Source: Phytophthora quininea
Taxonomy: Eukaryota; Oomycota; Peronosporomycetes; Peronosporales; Peronosporaceae
Assembly: GCA_011947345.1 (NCBI GenBank)
Contig: JAAVTG010000845.1
Span: 124,001 to 188,000 of the forward strand
DNA length: 64,000 nucleotides
Reading direction: 5' to 3'
The number at the start of each line of letters is the position of its first letter. Position 1 is the first letter of the stretch. The position numbers and the translations under genes are program-made. Of this stretch, positions 44,600 to 56,142 are shown one piece after another. Below the pieces are notes generated by a model. The model was not told the origin of the DNA and searched no databases. It saw only the letters and a list, made by a program, of their open reading frames with translations.

Positions 44600-45015
44600 T
44601 ATTCTCTGATGACTTGCGCTGACGTGCTGTGGTTCTGCCGTGCGCTTATAGCATTCCGATCGGAACCGTCTCATCAGAGCTTGGAATTTCAGTGCGCACT
44701 CTCGGTAGATGGCTGAAACAATTTCAGACTACAGGCAACGTGGATAAAGCTCTTCCAGTCCAAATGGCATCTCGGTGGCCACGAGAAGTTAATGCTTTTG
44801 TTGGCGAGTACGTCAAGCTGCAACCTTGTTTTACTTCGACGAGATAAGTGTATCAAAGAACGTTTTCCAGATCTACCCAACACTTCGAACGCAACAGCGT
44901 GTCGTACATTGCGGTTCGATACTGGATCTCTCACGCAAAAAAGTTAACGCGCTTCTTCCAGCCCACCAGCGAATGACACTGGTGACCGATGTGCGAAAAG
45001 GGATATCAACTTAGG
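44600..45015 (+). pseudogene. Tc1/mariner-type transposase fragment
   Basis: A helix-turn-helix start (VSSELGISVRTLGRWLKQF) is followed by a linker and, in a shifted frame, QPCFYFDEISVSKNVFQIYP and LDLSRKKVNALL. This order (HTH, then H/QPCFYIDEL, then L-x-L-x-RKK) is the N-terminal third of Tc1/mariner-like transposases. No DDE catalytic part follows, so it is a truncated relic. It lies between two phosphatase paralogues. Confidence 0.6.
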
Positions 45016-45138
45016 ATGGAAAGTATTTTTATGATGCATTGCGGCAGTGGAGAGAATGTCAGTGTTTTTGTTGTTGCAAGCATAAATCCTTAATTTATTC
45101 ATCAATAGGAGCATGTTGTTGCAAGTTTCTTTCTACCT

Positions 45139-45994
45139 TTAAGCCTTCATCGCCTCCAGCACCATCGGCACGACCTCGCAGTTTTTAGGCAGCACTCGCG
45201 TTGCCGATCCGGTTGCAACAGCGCAGATGGCCTCAATGATGCTCAAATGCGCTGCCACCACCACATAGCGCTCTGGAACCTCACGAAAGAGCTCGATCAA
45301 GAAGCCTCTCGCCCTCTCCTGGATCTCCTCCTTGGTCTCCTTGTGAGTGGGCGACCACATCAAGTCCTCCTCGTCCTTCATCCGCGAGAAGTCGACGTGG
45401 GGAATTTATTCTTCAGATCCGACAGCGGCCGTCGCTTGTTACATGTGTGGCAGTCAAACGTCTCGCGGACGCTCTCAATGCAGACGAACGGCTCGTCCGG
45501 CACCTGGTCCTGGGTGAAAAAGTTCTGCGCCGTTTGGATGGCTCTCGAGATCGGCGACACCACGACTCGCTCGATCGGGTGCATCCCCTTCTCCAGCTCG
45601 GCACTGACGCTGGACGGCCCTTTGCTTTGGGCGTCCTTGACTCCGAACGGGGTCAATGGGGCATCTAGGAAAGCCTCCGTGCGAGCGAGCTCGTCTTCCC
45701 ACTTTGGGGACCCGTACTTGGCGTGGGCTTCGTTATGGGTGCCCTCGGCGTGCCGTAAGAAGTAGACGACTTTGACGAATCTGGGCGTGTCCTGCTCCTT
45801 ATCCAACTGCGAGAGTTTGTGAAGGAACTCCCCCAGGACTCGTCGGCTAATTTGTAGTTCTGGAATAGCGACGATGGGGTGGTCTCATCCCCGTCGATCG
45901 ACGATTTAGGCACGAAAAAGCCGTCGATTGCCTTCACGGTAGTAGGGACCGCCTTGGGAGGATCCTCGTCGCGGTCGAAAGACGTCACTGTCAT
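45139..45994 (-). CDS. Histidine phosphatase family, copy 2
   Basis: The protein is 285 aa if one base is added at CCCCC 45830-45834 and GGGG 45399-45402. It starts MTVTSFDRDEDPPKAV and shares the family's AIDGFFVPKSS opening. Active-site parts are FLRHAEGTHNEAHAKYG, IERVVVSPISRAIQTAQNFF and VVVAAHLSIIEAICAVATG; the late His is kept. It has the same direction as copy 1 and is the most diverged at the C-terminal end. Its start is about 280 bp from the start of copy 3, which is divergent. Confidence 0.78.
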
Positions 45995-46274
45995 TGCTGT
46001 CGAGGCGGCTGGATCAGGAATGCGAAGACATTTTGCTCCAGTGAGCTATTCGCGTCAGTCGTTGTGTTGTATTTTTGAATAGATTTGTATCTTATTCCAG
46101 TACTAACACGATGATGCACATCCAAGATTCGTCCGATTTGGTCAAAACTGCACAATCAAAACTTCAAGCACGGCAACAAACCAGTGGCGCCATGCCAGCT
46201 CACTGCAGCGGGATTCCCTTTGCCGACGGGGACGATCGGCACAACTCAAAAGCCTACCACCAACCCAACCGACC

Positions 46275-47086
46275 ATGGCCACGACCGCCACCAGCAACTC
46301 TCGTCCGACGACGATCAAGGCGGTCGACGGCTTCTTCGTTCGAAAGGCAGCTACTAATGAGCACGAGACGGCCTCGTCGCTCTTCAAGAACTTTGAGCTG
46401 GTGCCGTCGTCGTGGGCCGAGTTCCAACACAAACTGGCGCAACTGGAGTGCTCCGGAAGTCGCAACGTCAAGGTGGTCTACCTGGTTCGTCACGCGCAGG
46501 GATACCACAACCTGGCCGAGCTCAAGTACGGCATGGGCCAGTGGGAGGACAAGATGGCGCGCTCGGACGAATACTTGGACCCTGACCTCACGCCTTTCGG
46601 TATTCAAGATGCCAAAAACAAGGGGCCTGCTGGCCTCCAGGCAGAATTGGACCGAGGCATGCCTGCCATCGAGCGCGTCGTGGTCTCGCCGCTCTCCAGA
46701 CCGCACAACACTTTTTCGCCAAGGACCAGCTGCCCCAAGACCCGTTTGTCTGTCTGGAAAACTGTCGCGAGGTCTTGGACTGCTACACGTTCGACAAGAG
46801 ACGTCCGCTGTCCGAGCTCAAAGAGAAATTCCCAGACGTCGACTACTCCAACATCCAGGACGAAGCAGACACGCTGTGGTCGCCGACCCACCTCGAAACG
46901 GAGAAAGAGATCAACGTTCGTGCCGCGGAATTTCTGTCCGATCTTTTTGCTGTTGTCTCGGAGCGCAACGTCGTCGTGGTGACCCATGTCCGCTTGATTC
47001 AAGCTGCTTGCGCGGTCACCATGGGCGGCCCGCACCCTCGCCCTGAAAATTGCGAGGTCGTGCCACTGGTGCTGGAACGGGTTTGA
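46275..47086 (+). pseudogene. Histidine phosphatase family, copy 3, with 10-bp deletion
   Basis: ATG 46275 opens MATTATSNSRPTTIKAVDGF and LVRHAQGYHNLAELKYG. Within the second active-site motif the sequence jumps from VVVSPLSR to TAQ-equivalent codons (46697-46710), and the frame changes. The later part (from about 46775) is normal and ends at 47086. Compared with its paralogues 10 bp are missing between two copies of TCCAGA, the classic mark of slippage or microhomology deletion. Unlike the other frame changes here, this is not a homopolymer loss, so I score it as a real lesion. Intact length would be 273 aa. Confidence 0.7.
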
Positions 47087-47199
47087 CATCAGTTAGATTG
47101 GAAAGAAGGCTGCACCTCCAATCAAAACACTTAGCGCTAACCCGCAAACAGCCACATTTTCCTTTGCGTTACAATCTAGGGCAATCATCCAGCTGAAAT

Positions 47200-47749
47200 G
47201 ACCAGCCATCTCAATAAACTCCTTGTCACTGAACGGCACTTTGGCCTTGCCGAAGTCGGCCGAGTTAAGCGCCCCCTCGCCGCATCAGTGAGCTGCTTCC
47301 ACATGACAAGAGGCTGGGGATGTTTTGGCGACACGGGATTGTCCGCCCAGCTTGCGCTCTCCATTAGTGTCAACTTGCCGCAATCGTTTCGGATTTTCGG
47401 GGCCATTCCGTTGGCAATCGAGTTGGACGGGAGAGATTCCTCGTTGTCGTAGCCCGAGGTTTTGCCGGACGTCGAGATCCCCTTGATCGTGGGCGATGCC
47501 AGGTCTAGATTGACGATTCCAGGCGTACATGATTGCCCAGACGTCTCCGGCAGCATTCACGGCAGGGAACGGGACGCAACCGTTTTGGATGTACGTCCCG
47601 AGTTGTGGTTTGAATATGACTCCAGCTTTCTCAGAGATGGTCACTGGTTTGGGCTCGGCGAAAGGTTCCACCTTGTCGTGGTCGATAATGGCGCTGTCGA
47701 TCGAGATGATGGCAACAGCGACGGCAGTGATAAACGCTTGGATATTCAT
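47200..47749 (-). pseudogene. NPP1/NLP (necrosis-inducing protein family) relic
   Basis: The start (ATG 47749) has a signal-peptide-like hydrophobic stretch and then the typical N-terminal NLP segment, up to [13 protein letters not shown]. There the text jumps to DVWAIMYAW, so a block of the fold that normally lies between them is missing. A second gap follows: the family's heptapeptide with the metal-binding His/Asp/Glu residues is absent. The remainder continues in other frames with degraded C-terminal motifs ending near 47200. Two internal deletions and frame changes make it non-functional. NLPs are secreted proteins of oomycetes, fungi and bacteria, several of which kill dicot cells. Confidence 0.75.
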
Positions 47750-48767
47750 CGAGACACTCAATGTTTCCCACTCAGATGACCTCTGGGATAGCTCGCCGAC
47801 CGGAGAGTGCGTTGACTGCAAAATGGTCGAAGAGAACGACATCAGATCCGAATTGTTGTTGATCGCTCCCGAAATCGGGCATGGGGTCGGTAATATAACG
47901 CTTCAGCGATGACTGAGCGTCAAGAACTTGGTGATTACCTTCTTGTTGCCGCCTGGTACAGCTACGAACCTTGCTATTCCGCCACTTCAATGTCATGGAT
48001 GACGTTTTCCGCCACGACAAGCAACTGAAGACGTTCCGTATACTGATAGTATTCGTTGGTTTTCATCGCCGTGATAAACAAATTTGTATAATTCGATGAA
48101 GTCCGCGTCAACGATGGCGCAAAAGAATATTATACCAGTGAGGGATCAGGAAAAACGATAACAAAGTCTTAATGCAGTTATGCTACAAACACAAAGCTGT
48201 CAGAGAAAAACAAATGCCGACGATATTTTGAGTTCAACGTCGTCTTGCACTACCTTATTCACGGTGCGTGTTTACTTGCTGAGAAATAAGCCGCGAAGAC
48301 GCTTTGATCACACACTTAGCTCGTTAGAGCAAGTCGCTCTGAGACCGACCACACCCCACGTCCGCCCGTCCATTCCATTTTGAACCGTCACCTGGCGACA
48401 AAACATGGGAAGCCTGCTGAGTACGGCGCGCGAGCCGACGCCGCTGGAGCACAAGAAAAACGTGGAGAGAGCGAGCAAAAGCGACCCCTCTTCGAGGACG
48501 ATGTGATCGCCCAACCTGCCGAGTGGAGCCACGAGCCCATGTGTCGAACATTCCAACGCTTCATCGGATTGCTACCAGACTCGTCGGTGCGTTCAATTTC
48601 ATTCTTACTATTCTCAGCGAAATTGTAATGAATTTGTGCTGGCGACTAGGGAGAAGTCTTGAAGCAACAGCAGCAGTACTCGTGGTTCGAGCGTCGACTA
48701 TCGTACGTCTGTTTGTAATGTTTGAGAGGAATTTGGCTCATTAGATTGACGATTCCACAGGAGTTTT
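47750..48767. other. Intergenic, nothing firm
   Basis: The stretch about 48010-48300 is AT-rich. Near 48380 a frame reads LNRHLATKHGKPAEY, which recalls the His end of a BED zinc finger of hAT transposases. Without the cysteines upstream I do not annotate it. Confidence 0.4.
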
Positions 48768-49682
48768 ATGGCCAGCGGAAATGAACGCGTTGACGCTGTG
48801 ATCGTCATCCAGCAGTCGTACCGACGCTATCTCCGCCTGCACAAATGGCACGAGATCGGCGACCACTTCCTCCGCCTCGCGCGCATCAAACTCACTTTTC
48901 TGCGAGCCCAACAAGAGGAGAAAATCTCGGCGGCAAACTTCCGCAGTCTGCTGACGAATGGCTTCTCGGCCAACAAAGTGACCATCTCAGGGGCGCTGAA
49001 GGCGATCCAGATCCGGCTGGTGCTCAATGTTGAAGCTGGCGACTGCTACCTCACGTGGACGCCGTCCAGAAAGAAAAAGCCGCGAGTGAATTTGTGTACG
49101 AACCATTTGCGATGCGGTAGTGACTTGTCGAATGCTCACTTGTTTGTTTATCTGTTTGTTGGTGTAGACGATATCGCCAAAGTGATCGCCGTGGAAAAGG
49201 AAGGAAACGAAGAAGCCCCGAAGCTGGCAAAGAAAGTTAGCCACCGCCGTGGCCTCATCATCGTCTGCAAGAGATACCATCGAGGGCGAATTGTACTAGA
49301 GGCGGCGTCCAAGCCAGAGCGCAACCTGCTGCTGAGCGGCTTCCAGCGACTGTTGTTCGAGTTGAACTCGGAAGGACCGACGTTCGACGACGATGGCGCC
49401 ATGCGCAACCAGTTTTCTCGTCGACAGAGCGTCATCGATTTCTTCGACTCAGCTCCCACATCGTCCGCTGCAACGGAAACGGAAATTCTAGCCAGCAGCT
49501 CCACTCCAATTACGCCAAACAAGCGTGCGATGTCGACATTCCTCATCCGATCCACATCCGACACCAAGTCCATCGAGCACTTCTACGAGACGCGATTTGA
49601 CAAGTCGACAAACAAATTGTCGACGACCCCGGAGTCTTCACGGCGGGCGAGTTCTAGTAAAGTCCTGGAGGTCAGAAATTAA
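48768..49682 (+). CDS. IQ-motif protein with PH-like domain
   Basis: Exons 48768-49095 and 49168-49682 join across a 72-nt intron (GTACGA to GTGTAG), giving 280 aa. An IQ calmodulin-binding motif lies at about residues 9-24 (AVIVIQQSYRRYLRLHKW). A PH-like fold follows at about 60-190: ISGALKAIQIRLVLNVEAG, then CYLTWTP, RGLIIVCKRYHRGRIVLEAA and ERNLLLSGFQRLLFEL. The tail is Ser/Thr-rich. It suggests a calcium-responsive membrane or cytoskeleton adaptor. No closer family was recognised. Confidence 0.65.
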   Translation: MASGNERVDAVIVIQQSYRRYLRLHKWHEIGDHFLRLARIKLTFLRAQQEEKISAANFRSLLTNGFSANKVTISGALKAIQIRLVLNVEAGDCYLTWTPSRKKKPRVNLCTNHLRCGSDLSNAHLFVYLFVGVDDIAKVIAVEKEGNEEAPKLAKKVSHRRGLIIVCKRYHRGRIVLEAASKPERNLLLSGFQRLLFELNSEGPTFDDDGAMRNQFSRRQSVIDFFDSAPTSSAATETEILASSSTPITPNKRAMSTFLIRSTSDTKSIEHFYETRFDKSTNKLSTTPESSRRASSSKVLEVRN

Positions 49683-49746
49683 GGCTGGCAAGACAACCAG
49701 CAAACAATGTAATTTAAAATTCCACATCCCATCGCTTTTTTATTCT

Positions 49747-50670
49747 CTAGTCGACCTTCTGATACTTGGTGCTCAACGGGAAGGTCTTGCCGTCTCGCTT
49801 TCTGAAGTGTGGACTGTGCAGAGGTACAAACCAGTACGGCAGCTCGCGGAAAGGGCCAAAGACCTCTTGGAAGTTGCGCAGTACGCCCACGTTGTAGTAA
49901 TTGATGTAGTCTGGGTCGTCTCTCTTCTCACAGTACTCCAACGTGCTGTAGTTGCACGCTACGAAGTACACATGCATCAAGTAGAAGCACGCCAACGCTA
50001 GCCCCAGACACGTACTGCAGAAGAAGACGACAACAATCTGCAGACAAGTTAGTCCACATCGAGACACAGAGCTAGTTCGATTCTACCTGAAGATGCGGCG
50101 ACAGCAGTCCCAACTTGCCAAAGAAATACAAGGTCCCCACTCGCTCCAAACTCTCCGCCAGCGCGTATCGGAACAGCAAACTGCTCTGGTACAGACATGT
50201 GGCCGCACTCCAGCCCAGGAAGAGCACGAAGAACTTGTAGTTGAAGTATCCGATGCACTTGTTAATGTAGACGCAGTGGTGGTCCATCTTGAGCACGCAG
50301 CGTCTGCACGTGCTGCAGTGGTGTGTGCGATCGGGTTTCAAGGCCCGACACTTCTGACACGTGCGCCGATTGCCGTTCAGTTTGCACTCGACGAGCGACT
50401 CGTCCGGCTCCTGCTGAAGCTGCAACTTGGTGAGCGTCCTTCTGGGCACGAAAGAGTTCTCCGACAGCAACGTCTGCGCCAGCGACCAGCTCAGCAGAGC
50501 CGTCAGGCAGTGGAACAGCAGCAGCTGGCCGACTGAGGCGCCCCCTGCTGCACTTTGGCATGTGCGAAGACCACGAAGGAGCCGTAGAGGTAGACGATGA
50601 CCCAGACCACCAGCCCAGGCAGCACGTAGCGCAGCGATCGAGGGGCTCGCCACTCGCAGCACCAGCCCAT
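49747..50670 (-). CDS. DHHC-type protein S-palmitoyltransferase
   Basis: Exon 1 (50670-50087) and exon 2 (50037-49747) are split by a 49-nt intron. One base added at CCCCC 50541-50545 (plus strand) gives 291 aa. The DHHC Cys-rich domain spans about residues 100-150: RTCQKCRALKPDRTHHC, then STCRRCVLKMDHHCVYINKC. Helices flank it: VLPGLVVWVIVYLYGSFVVF and a second before it, two after (FKFFVLFLGW-like and IVVVFFCSTCLGLALACF). NFQEVFG-type residues follow. The layout is that of four-helix enzymes attaching palmitate to cysteines. Its start is 63 bp from the next gene on the other strand, so they share a promoter region. Confidence 0.9.
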
Positions 50671-50733
50671 TGGGATTGCGTCGAAATAGACTCGACAAGA
50701 CTATTGCGTGGGGACGAAGAACGGACGCTGCGG

Positions 50734-52987
50734 ATGAAGCAGGAGGTGGCCATTGCACCAACGCCCGGCGATCCAGAGCTGCAGACGGAGGGCGACAGAG
50801 CTCTGGAGGTGACGCAACAGCCGCCAGAGACATTCTACAAGGACCAATACGGACGCAAAGCAACGTTCCAAGTAGCAGTCCGGAGGGTCAAGAGCTGTAG
50901 TCGATGCAGCGAGCAGAGGCTGCTGGCAGTCCGACTGCTGTATGAGAGCGGGTACGGCAGGAGAGAGAGGAGAGTGAGGCAGTAAAGCTGACGGTGTGTT
51001 TACGGCATTTACAGCAAGGCGGTGGAGAAGCAGGGACTGCTGCACGTGGCCTCAGGGGTCTGTCTGGATCAGGAGAATCGCAGCTCTCTGGCGGTACGCA
51101 TCGCCGAAGTGTCCAAGAACCACCTGAACCAGAAGTTCCGATTGGAGATTGCAGTGCAGTCCTGTCCTGCCTGCTGTGGGGTGAAGAATACTGTGGTGAC
51201 GGACCCCGTGCTGGTCATGTCCAAGAAGGTGGCGCTTTTCCCTTATTACGTTTGCAGTTAGTGGGCTGATTCTGATGCCATTGCATGTGCAGAAGAAGAG
51301 ATCCGCCAAGCAGGACAAAAACTCGCCCCTCAATCCAAACTCAAGAGGGCAAGAGCTGCACAAGAGGTGCCAGCGAAAGACTCTGGCGGGTCGGAAGGCA
51401 GTTCTCCTTCGTCGTCAACGGTCTCGGAAAAAGTGACGGCGGTGATTGCCGAGGTGGGGAACTCGACGCCTCCCAGTGCATCGCTGACCATGGCGCCGTT
51501 CACCCAAGACACACCGAACTTGTGTCTATGGGCGAATGCAGCGTTTGATTTCCTGCACAAGTTGCAATGGCGACGTCCGCCTCCCTCCGCAAGCGAGCAG
51601 CCTAGTGGGAATTTTGGGCAGATTTTGTCCCAAGCTTTTGCGAGAGGGTATCAATGTCCGTGGTGTTTTCAAACTTACGGCGACGTGCCGTCGCACAGAG
51701 AAGACTGCGACTTGAAGCTTTTACTGGAGCAGGGCGGTGGGTTGTGGTCAAAACTGTTGTCATTTGTGTAGAGTTCGTCTGACTGTGATGGAAACTTGTG
51801 CTTCTGCAGACCAAACAACGCAAACCGCGTCGTCCGACCATTGCCAGAGGCCAGGGAATGCTGCTGCTCAGGATCCGCTGCGATGGTCATCCGATAGGCA
51901 AAACTTTACTTGGCCAGGCCCACCGAGGGCTGGTGCGTACAGTGGCGGCTGCGTTACGCCTAGAATCCAGGGGTCTCCATACAACCTCAGCCAGGAGCTG
52001 CTGCAGTTGTCTCAATCCGGAAATGACAACACTCAACCTCAAGCGCAAGCAGCTCCGCCAGGACTTCGTTCCACAGCAGCCGACGCAGCGCATAATCTGA
52101 ACCTGCGGTCCTGGCAGGGCTACGCTACATTGTCCAAGCTGCTTCACAGGTATCACGCTTGCTGGGCTTCGTTTACTTTCGTATTGTATCTAATGTCAAT
52201 GCTTCCCACAGTTCGGCAGAGTTGGAGAACAAGACAACAGGAGACGCCACAAGTTCTGGAACACAATGGACCGGAGTCCTCCCACCAGTGGGAACGCTTT
52301 CGTCCGGCGCACCCACACTGCCCAGTGCGTTGAGAACACCAACAGCGCAGGACAATGGAGCCCCGGACAACATGCGGTTCTCTTTGCTGCTCTCCGCTTC
52401 CAAGTCGATGCCGCCCGACACTGCCAATCTGCTGCGTGAAGGCGAGGCAGCTCTCCATGCAGATGGCAACATTGCAAATTCTCTCAGCAACTTGAGTCTG
52501 AGCGAGTTCTTGCGATCAAACTCTGTGGAAGCATTCGGGCAGCAGTTGTCAGGGTCTCTGTCTGCAGTACTGGGGCCAGAATCGCCACGGGTCGACCAGA
52601 GCGCAGAGAAGGCCGTGCAGACGATCGTGGCGTCCGACTTCCGAGACTGCGGATTCCCAGCGTTCGATGCGTCATCCAAGCTGTTGGGTTTCTACAGTCT
52701 GCTTCACGCAACGGTACGCAGTCTACGAGTCATCTCTGGTGCTTTTTGTTGTTGTCAACTAATGCTGTTGCCGTTTCTTGCAGCCCGACAGTCCGATGGA
52801 GCTACGCTTCCTGCCGAATCTCTTCGCTTTACCCGACGAAATGCTCCAAGAACTAGAATCGACCATCATTGAGTGGAAACAAACTCCTTCTATCATCCAC
52901 ACACGGCAGCCAACTCAAACTGTGTCGGACGACTCGCTGACAAGATTGAAAAGCGCCGTCCTGCTGCAAGTGGGTCCACACTCATAA
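50734..52987 (+). CDS. Unknown six-exon protein, possible DNA-binding regulator
   Basis: Exons are 50734-50951, 51015-51256, 51293-51736, 51810-52149, 52212-52713 and 52784-52987. All phases agree and give 649 aa. Intron 2 is only 36 nt. Residues about 45-155 have paired cysteines and beta-type text (RVKSCSRCSEQRLLAVRLL; VAVQSCPACCG-like; LVMSKKVALFPYYVCK). A C2H2-like unit lies at about 285-305 (YQCPWCFQTYGDVPSHREDC). The remainder is Ser/Gln-rich and largely disordered, with a helical end. The mixture suggests a nuclear regulator; no family assigned. Confidence 0.65.
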
Positions 52988-53055
52988 TGTACCCATCAAT
53001 GAAAAGATTGTACCAACGTTTCCGCCAGTTTCACACAAGGAGACTTCTATCGACC

Positions 53056-54300
53056 ATGGGGAAGCACGACTTCTTGACGGCGAAAGCCATCGGCATCCGC
53101 ATGAAGGTGCGGGATTAAACACGCCCCAACTCTTCCACCGACCTTCTGACCGTCCTCTGCACGTGTGTTTTGTCTCTCCAGGCCAAAGGTCTGCAGAAGT
53201 TGCGATGGTTCTGTCAGGTGTGTCAAAAGCAGTGTCGGGACGAGAACGGCTTCAAATGCCACACGACGTCCGAGGCCCACCAGCGGCAGATGCTCATCGT
53301 GGCCGCCAACCCCAACAAGTTCATGAGTGGCTACAGCGAGCTCTTCGAGGAGGCATTTCTGGAGAATCTGCGTAGACGACACGGCACCAAGCGCATGCGA
53401 GCCACCCACGTCTACAACGAGTACATTGCAGACAAGATGCACGTGCACATGAACGCCACCCAGTGGACGACCCTCGGGGGCTTCGTACAGTACTTGGGGC
53501 GCACAGGCAAGTGCGTAGTGGACGAGACGGAGAAGGGCTGGCACATTCAGTACATCGATCGAGACCCCAAGGCCATCGCCAGACAGCAGGAGCTAGAGAA
53601 GAAAAGGAAGGCGGAGATGGATCACGAGGAGAGGAACCGAGCGTTCATTGCCAAGCAGTTGAAGATTGCCAGCGAACAGGAAGGAGAGGAGGAGCAGAAG
53701 AGCACCAAGCTGATGAGGAAGGACGGACAGGAGAAGATCACGATGGCGTTGGCCAGGAAGGAAGGCGGAGGCAAAGCTGTAGTTGGGGCGAGTGTATTTG
53801 GAGAGAAGACTGGGAGGTTGGAAGGTAACGAGGAGAAGAGGGGAAAGCGATACGCTGTCGATGCGATTATGGAGGAGGAAGAGCGACGCAAGAAGGAGAA
53901 GCGAAGGTGGCTCGAGGACGAGTCGAGACGAGAGCGGAAGGAGAACTGGGTCACGACTGGCATTGTGGTCAAGGTAGTGAATAAGAGAGTCGGAGGCGGG
54001 CAATACTACAAGTGCAAGGGCGCCGTAAAGGACGTGGAGGAGAAATTCTGTGCAACCGTGGAGCTTCTGGACTCTGGCGACGTGCTCAAGCTGGACCAAG
54101 ACGACCTCGAGACTGTGATCCCGAAACCAGGTCGTAAGGTGAAGATCGTGAACGGGATTGGACGTGGCGCTGTGGCGAAGCTACTGGACATTTCCGTGGA
54201 TGATTTCTGTGCTCGAGTTCGCGTCGACTCTGGATCGCATCGTGGAGAGGTCTTGGAGCGAGTAGAGTACGAAGACATTTGCAGGTTGGCCGAGGAGTAG
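53056..54300 (+). CDS. KIN: KIN17 DNA/RNA-binding protein
   Basis: Exon 1 (53056-53106) reads MGKHDFLTAKAIGIRMK. A 75-nt intron follows, then exon 2 (53182-54300), giving 389 aa as in other eukaryotes. Order of parts: C-x2-C ... H-x5-H zinc finger (CQVCQKQCRDENGFKCH), winged-helix K17 domain (FLENLRRRHGTKRMRATHVY, WTTLGGFVQYLGRTGKC), Lys/Glu-rich helical linker, and C-terminal tandem SH3-like/KOW units (VTTGIVVKVVNK; GRKVKIVNGIGRGAVAKLLD). KIN17 acts in DNA replication or repair and associates with the spliceosome. It starts 68 bp after the previous stop. Confidence 0.95.
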
Positions 54301-54359
54301 TCGAACCGCACAGGGAGAGGCAGCATCCATATTAACTGATCCACTATTGTCTGAGAGAC

Positions 54360-55220
54360 TCAAACGCCGTCCTCAATTGCCTTCTGCTCGACGTCTTCCA
54401 CCTCTTCGTCCTCGTCAGCACGTCGCTGCTCTTCTTCCATCTCTGCGTCCTCATCGAGCGTCGCCTTGAGGTTCTGAATGGTGTTTATCAGCAGTGCAAA
54501 CTGCTTAGAGCGCATGTCCAGTCTACTGTCCACAGCTTCAATAACGCTCGTTGCCTCCTCCAGTCGCTTCTTCTGCCCCTCGATCTCCCTACGCAAATGA
54601 AAACCATCAATTCTCCGATCGAAACAAGCAAAAACTCGTCCACCGTCCACCGTACGCTGTGATTTCTTTCCGGGACGGCAGCTCGTTGATGACCCTCGCG
54701 ATGGACTCGTACTCCTCCTTGTAGGCCCGCACCGTCTTCTCCACGTGCACCTTGAGCTTGAGCTCCTCGATCTCCTGCATGGCCTTGGAAATCGATTCGT
54801 CGATCTCCGCGTTGAGCGTCTCGTACTCCTCCAGCTCGCGGTCGCACGTGTAGTTCCAGATCTTGGTCTTCTGCGCCTCGAACTCGAGCTGCTCTACCTC
54901 CCAGAAGAGCGCTTCCATCTCCTGCTTGCTGTGACGTTCCGAAATAACCAGTGCAATTAGAGCGTATTCCCATAGTGGATTGTGGTGGACGAAACCACAC
55001 ATTATGGGACGCACCACGTCGCGTCGTCCACGGCGTCGTCCGCCAGTACGTCCACCAGCGCCAGCATCGTCTCGGCGCACTTCTTGAGGCCCGTCTTGCC
55101 CACCGTGCTGGTGCGCGTCAGCAGGCGGCGTCGGATCACAGCATCTACGGACACAGCAAGAGGTTAGAGCGGAGAAGGAGCGGGCGGAGTCCCAGCAGCC
55201 AGCGCACCATCGTCCGCCAT
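54360..55220 (-). CDS. THOC7: THOC7, THO/TREX mRNA export subunit
   Basis: Four exons (55220-55208, 55144-55015, 54928-54656, 54588-54360) with introns of 63, 86 and 67 nt keep frame and give 214 aa. The start MADDDAVIRRRLL matches the family's DDEVIRKRLL opening. The coiled coil includes EALFWEVEQLEFEAQKTKI, YKEEYESIARVINELPSRKE and RSKQFALLINTIQNLKATLD, all in family order. The tail is acidic. THO couples transcription to mRNA export. It is convergent with KIN17, 59 bp apart, so the 3' ends may overlap. Confidence 0.92.
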
Positions 55221-56142
55221 CGTCGCTTGATTGGATGATCTATGTACTTTTTGCAATTGGGGTAAATGAGCGGCAAAGTTCATGCGTGTGCAGCTACGAG
55301 GTTGCTTTTCCCTTCTTCGTCGAGTCCACAAGACACTACAAATGCGCCGGGACCAAGTCAAGAAATTTGAGACGGCCAAAGGAGCACAGCAAGGAGCGCG
55401 GCTTGAGTGTAAGCTGCCCTTTTAGAAGAGCTTCATGTCAGAAGACTTTCGCAAGGTCATAGGGGAATAACTCTCCAGACTACAGCGAGTTCTTCCCAGC
55501 GGAATCAAGCGCAAAAGGGAGAAGTAACCCAATGGTGCGAACAAAGCGCGCTTCTTGTGCGAAGGTCTGCTGTTCTCTGTCCAAGTAGACCATCGGGTGG
55601 GAGTTCATGTCCATAACGTGCGAAAGCACGTACACATTTTCGCCGTAGACTTGTCCCTTGAAAACTAAAAGAGAGAGAGGAAGGTCGTCTATTTAACGAT
55701 TAGTTATTAGTCTCCTTGATGCAGCTTCAATCGATGAAGCATCGTTGGTTCTCTCTCATCTTGGGCCGCTTGAAATCGTATGACAGTTTTAGGTCAGAGC
55801 TTTGGGCATGCTTTCCAGACAGTCCAAGACTAGTCTGAGATATATTCCTTGCATCCGGCTTTGTGGTCTGTGTGCTGCTTTCCAAGCAACAGCATGTATT
55901 TGCCTTAAGCATTTTCCCCACATACTCTTCACTTGGTGTTGCGCAATCCCTTGAAAACTAAAAGGTGCCTGTGCCTCAATAATCATCATGACCGCGTAAC
56001 CACAAGGGACGACTCGGCTGTGCCTGCAAGTTAATCTCCTTTTTCCTCACGACGACGTCGACCACCCAAGGCAGGAAATTCACCACGTTGTAGGACAACC
56101 TTACACGCAGTCTGAGACCCGAAGACCCACCCAAGGCCAATC
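55221..56142. other. Intergenic, nothing recognised
   Basis: No coding pattern is seen on either strand. The last 60 bp (from about 56110) resemble the sequence before the second RXLR copy (from about 58273), including GACCCGAAGACCCAC, so the duplication includes upstream DNA. Confidence 0.5.

Noticed and set aside
48380..48628. BED/C2H2 zinc-finger fragment (RHLATKHG)
   Set aside because: No paired cysteines and no transposase text nearby; too short to support.
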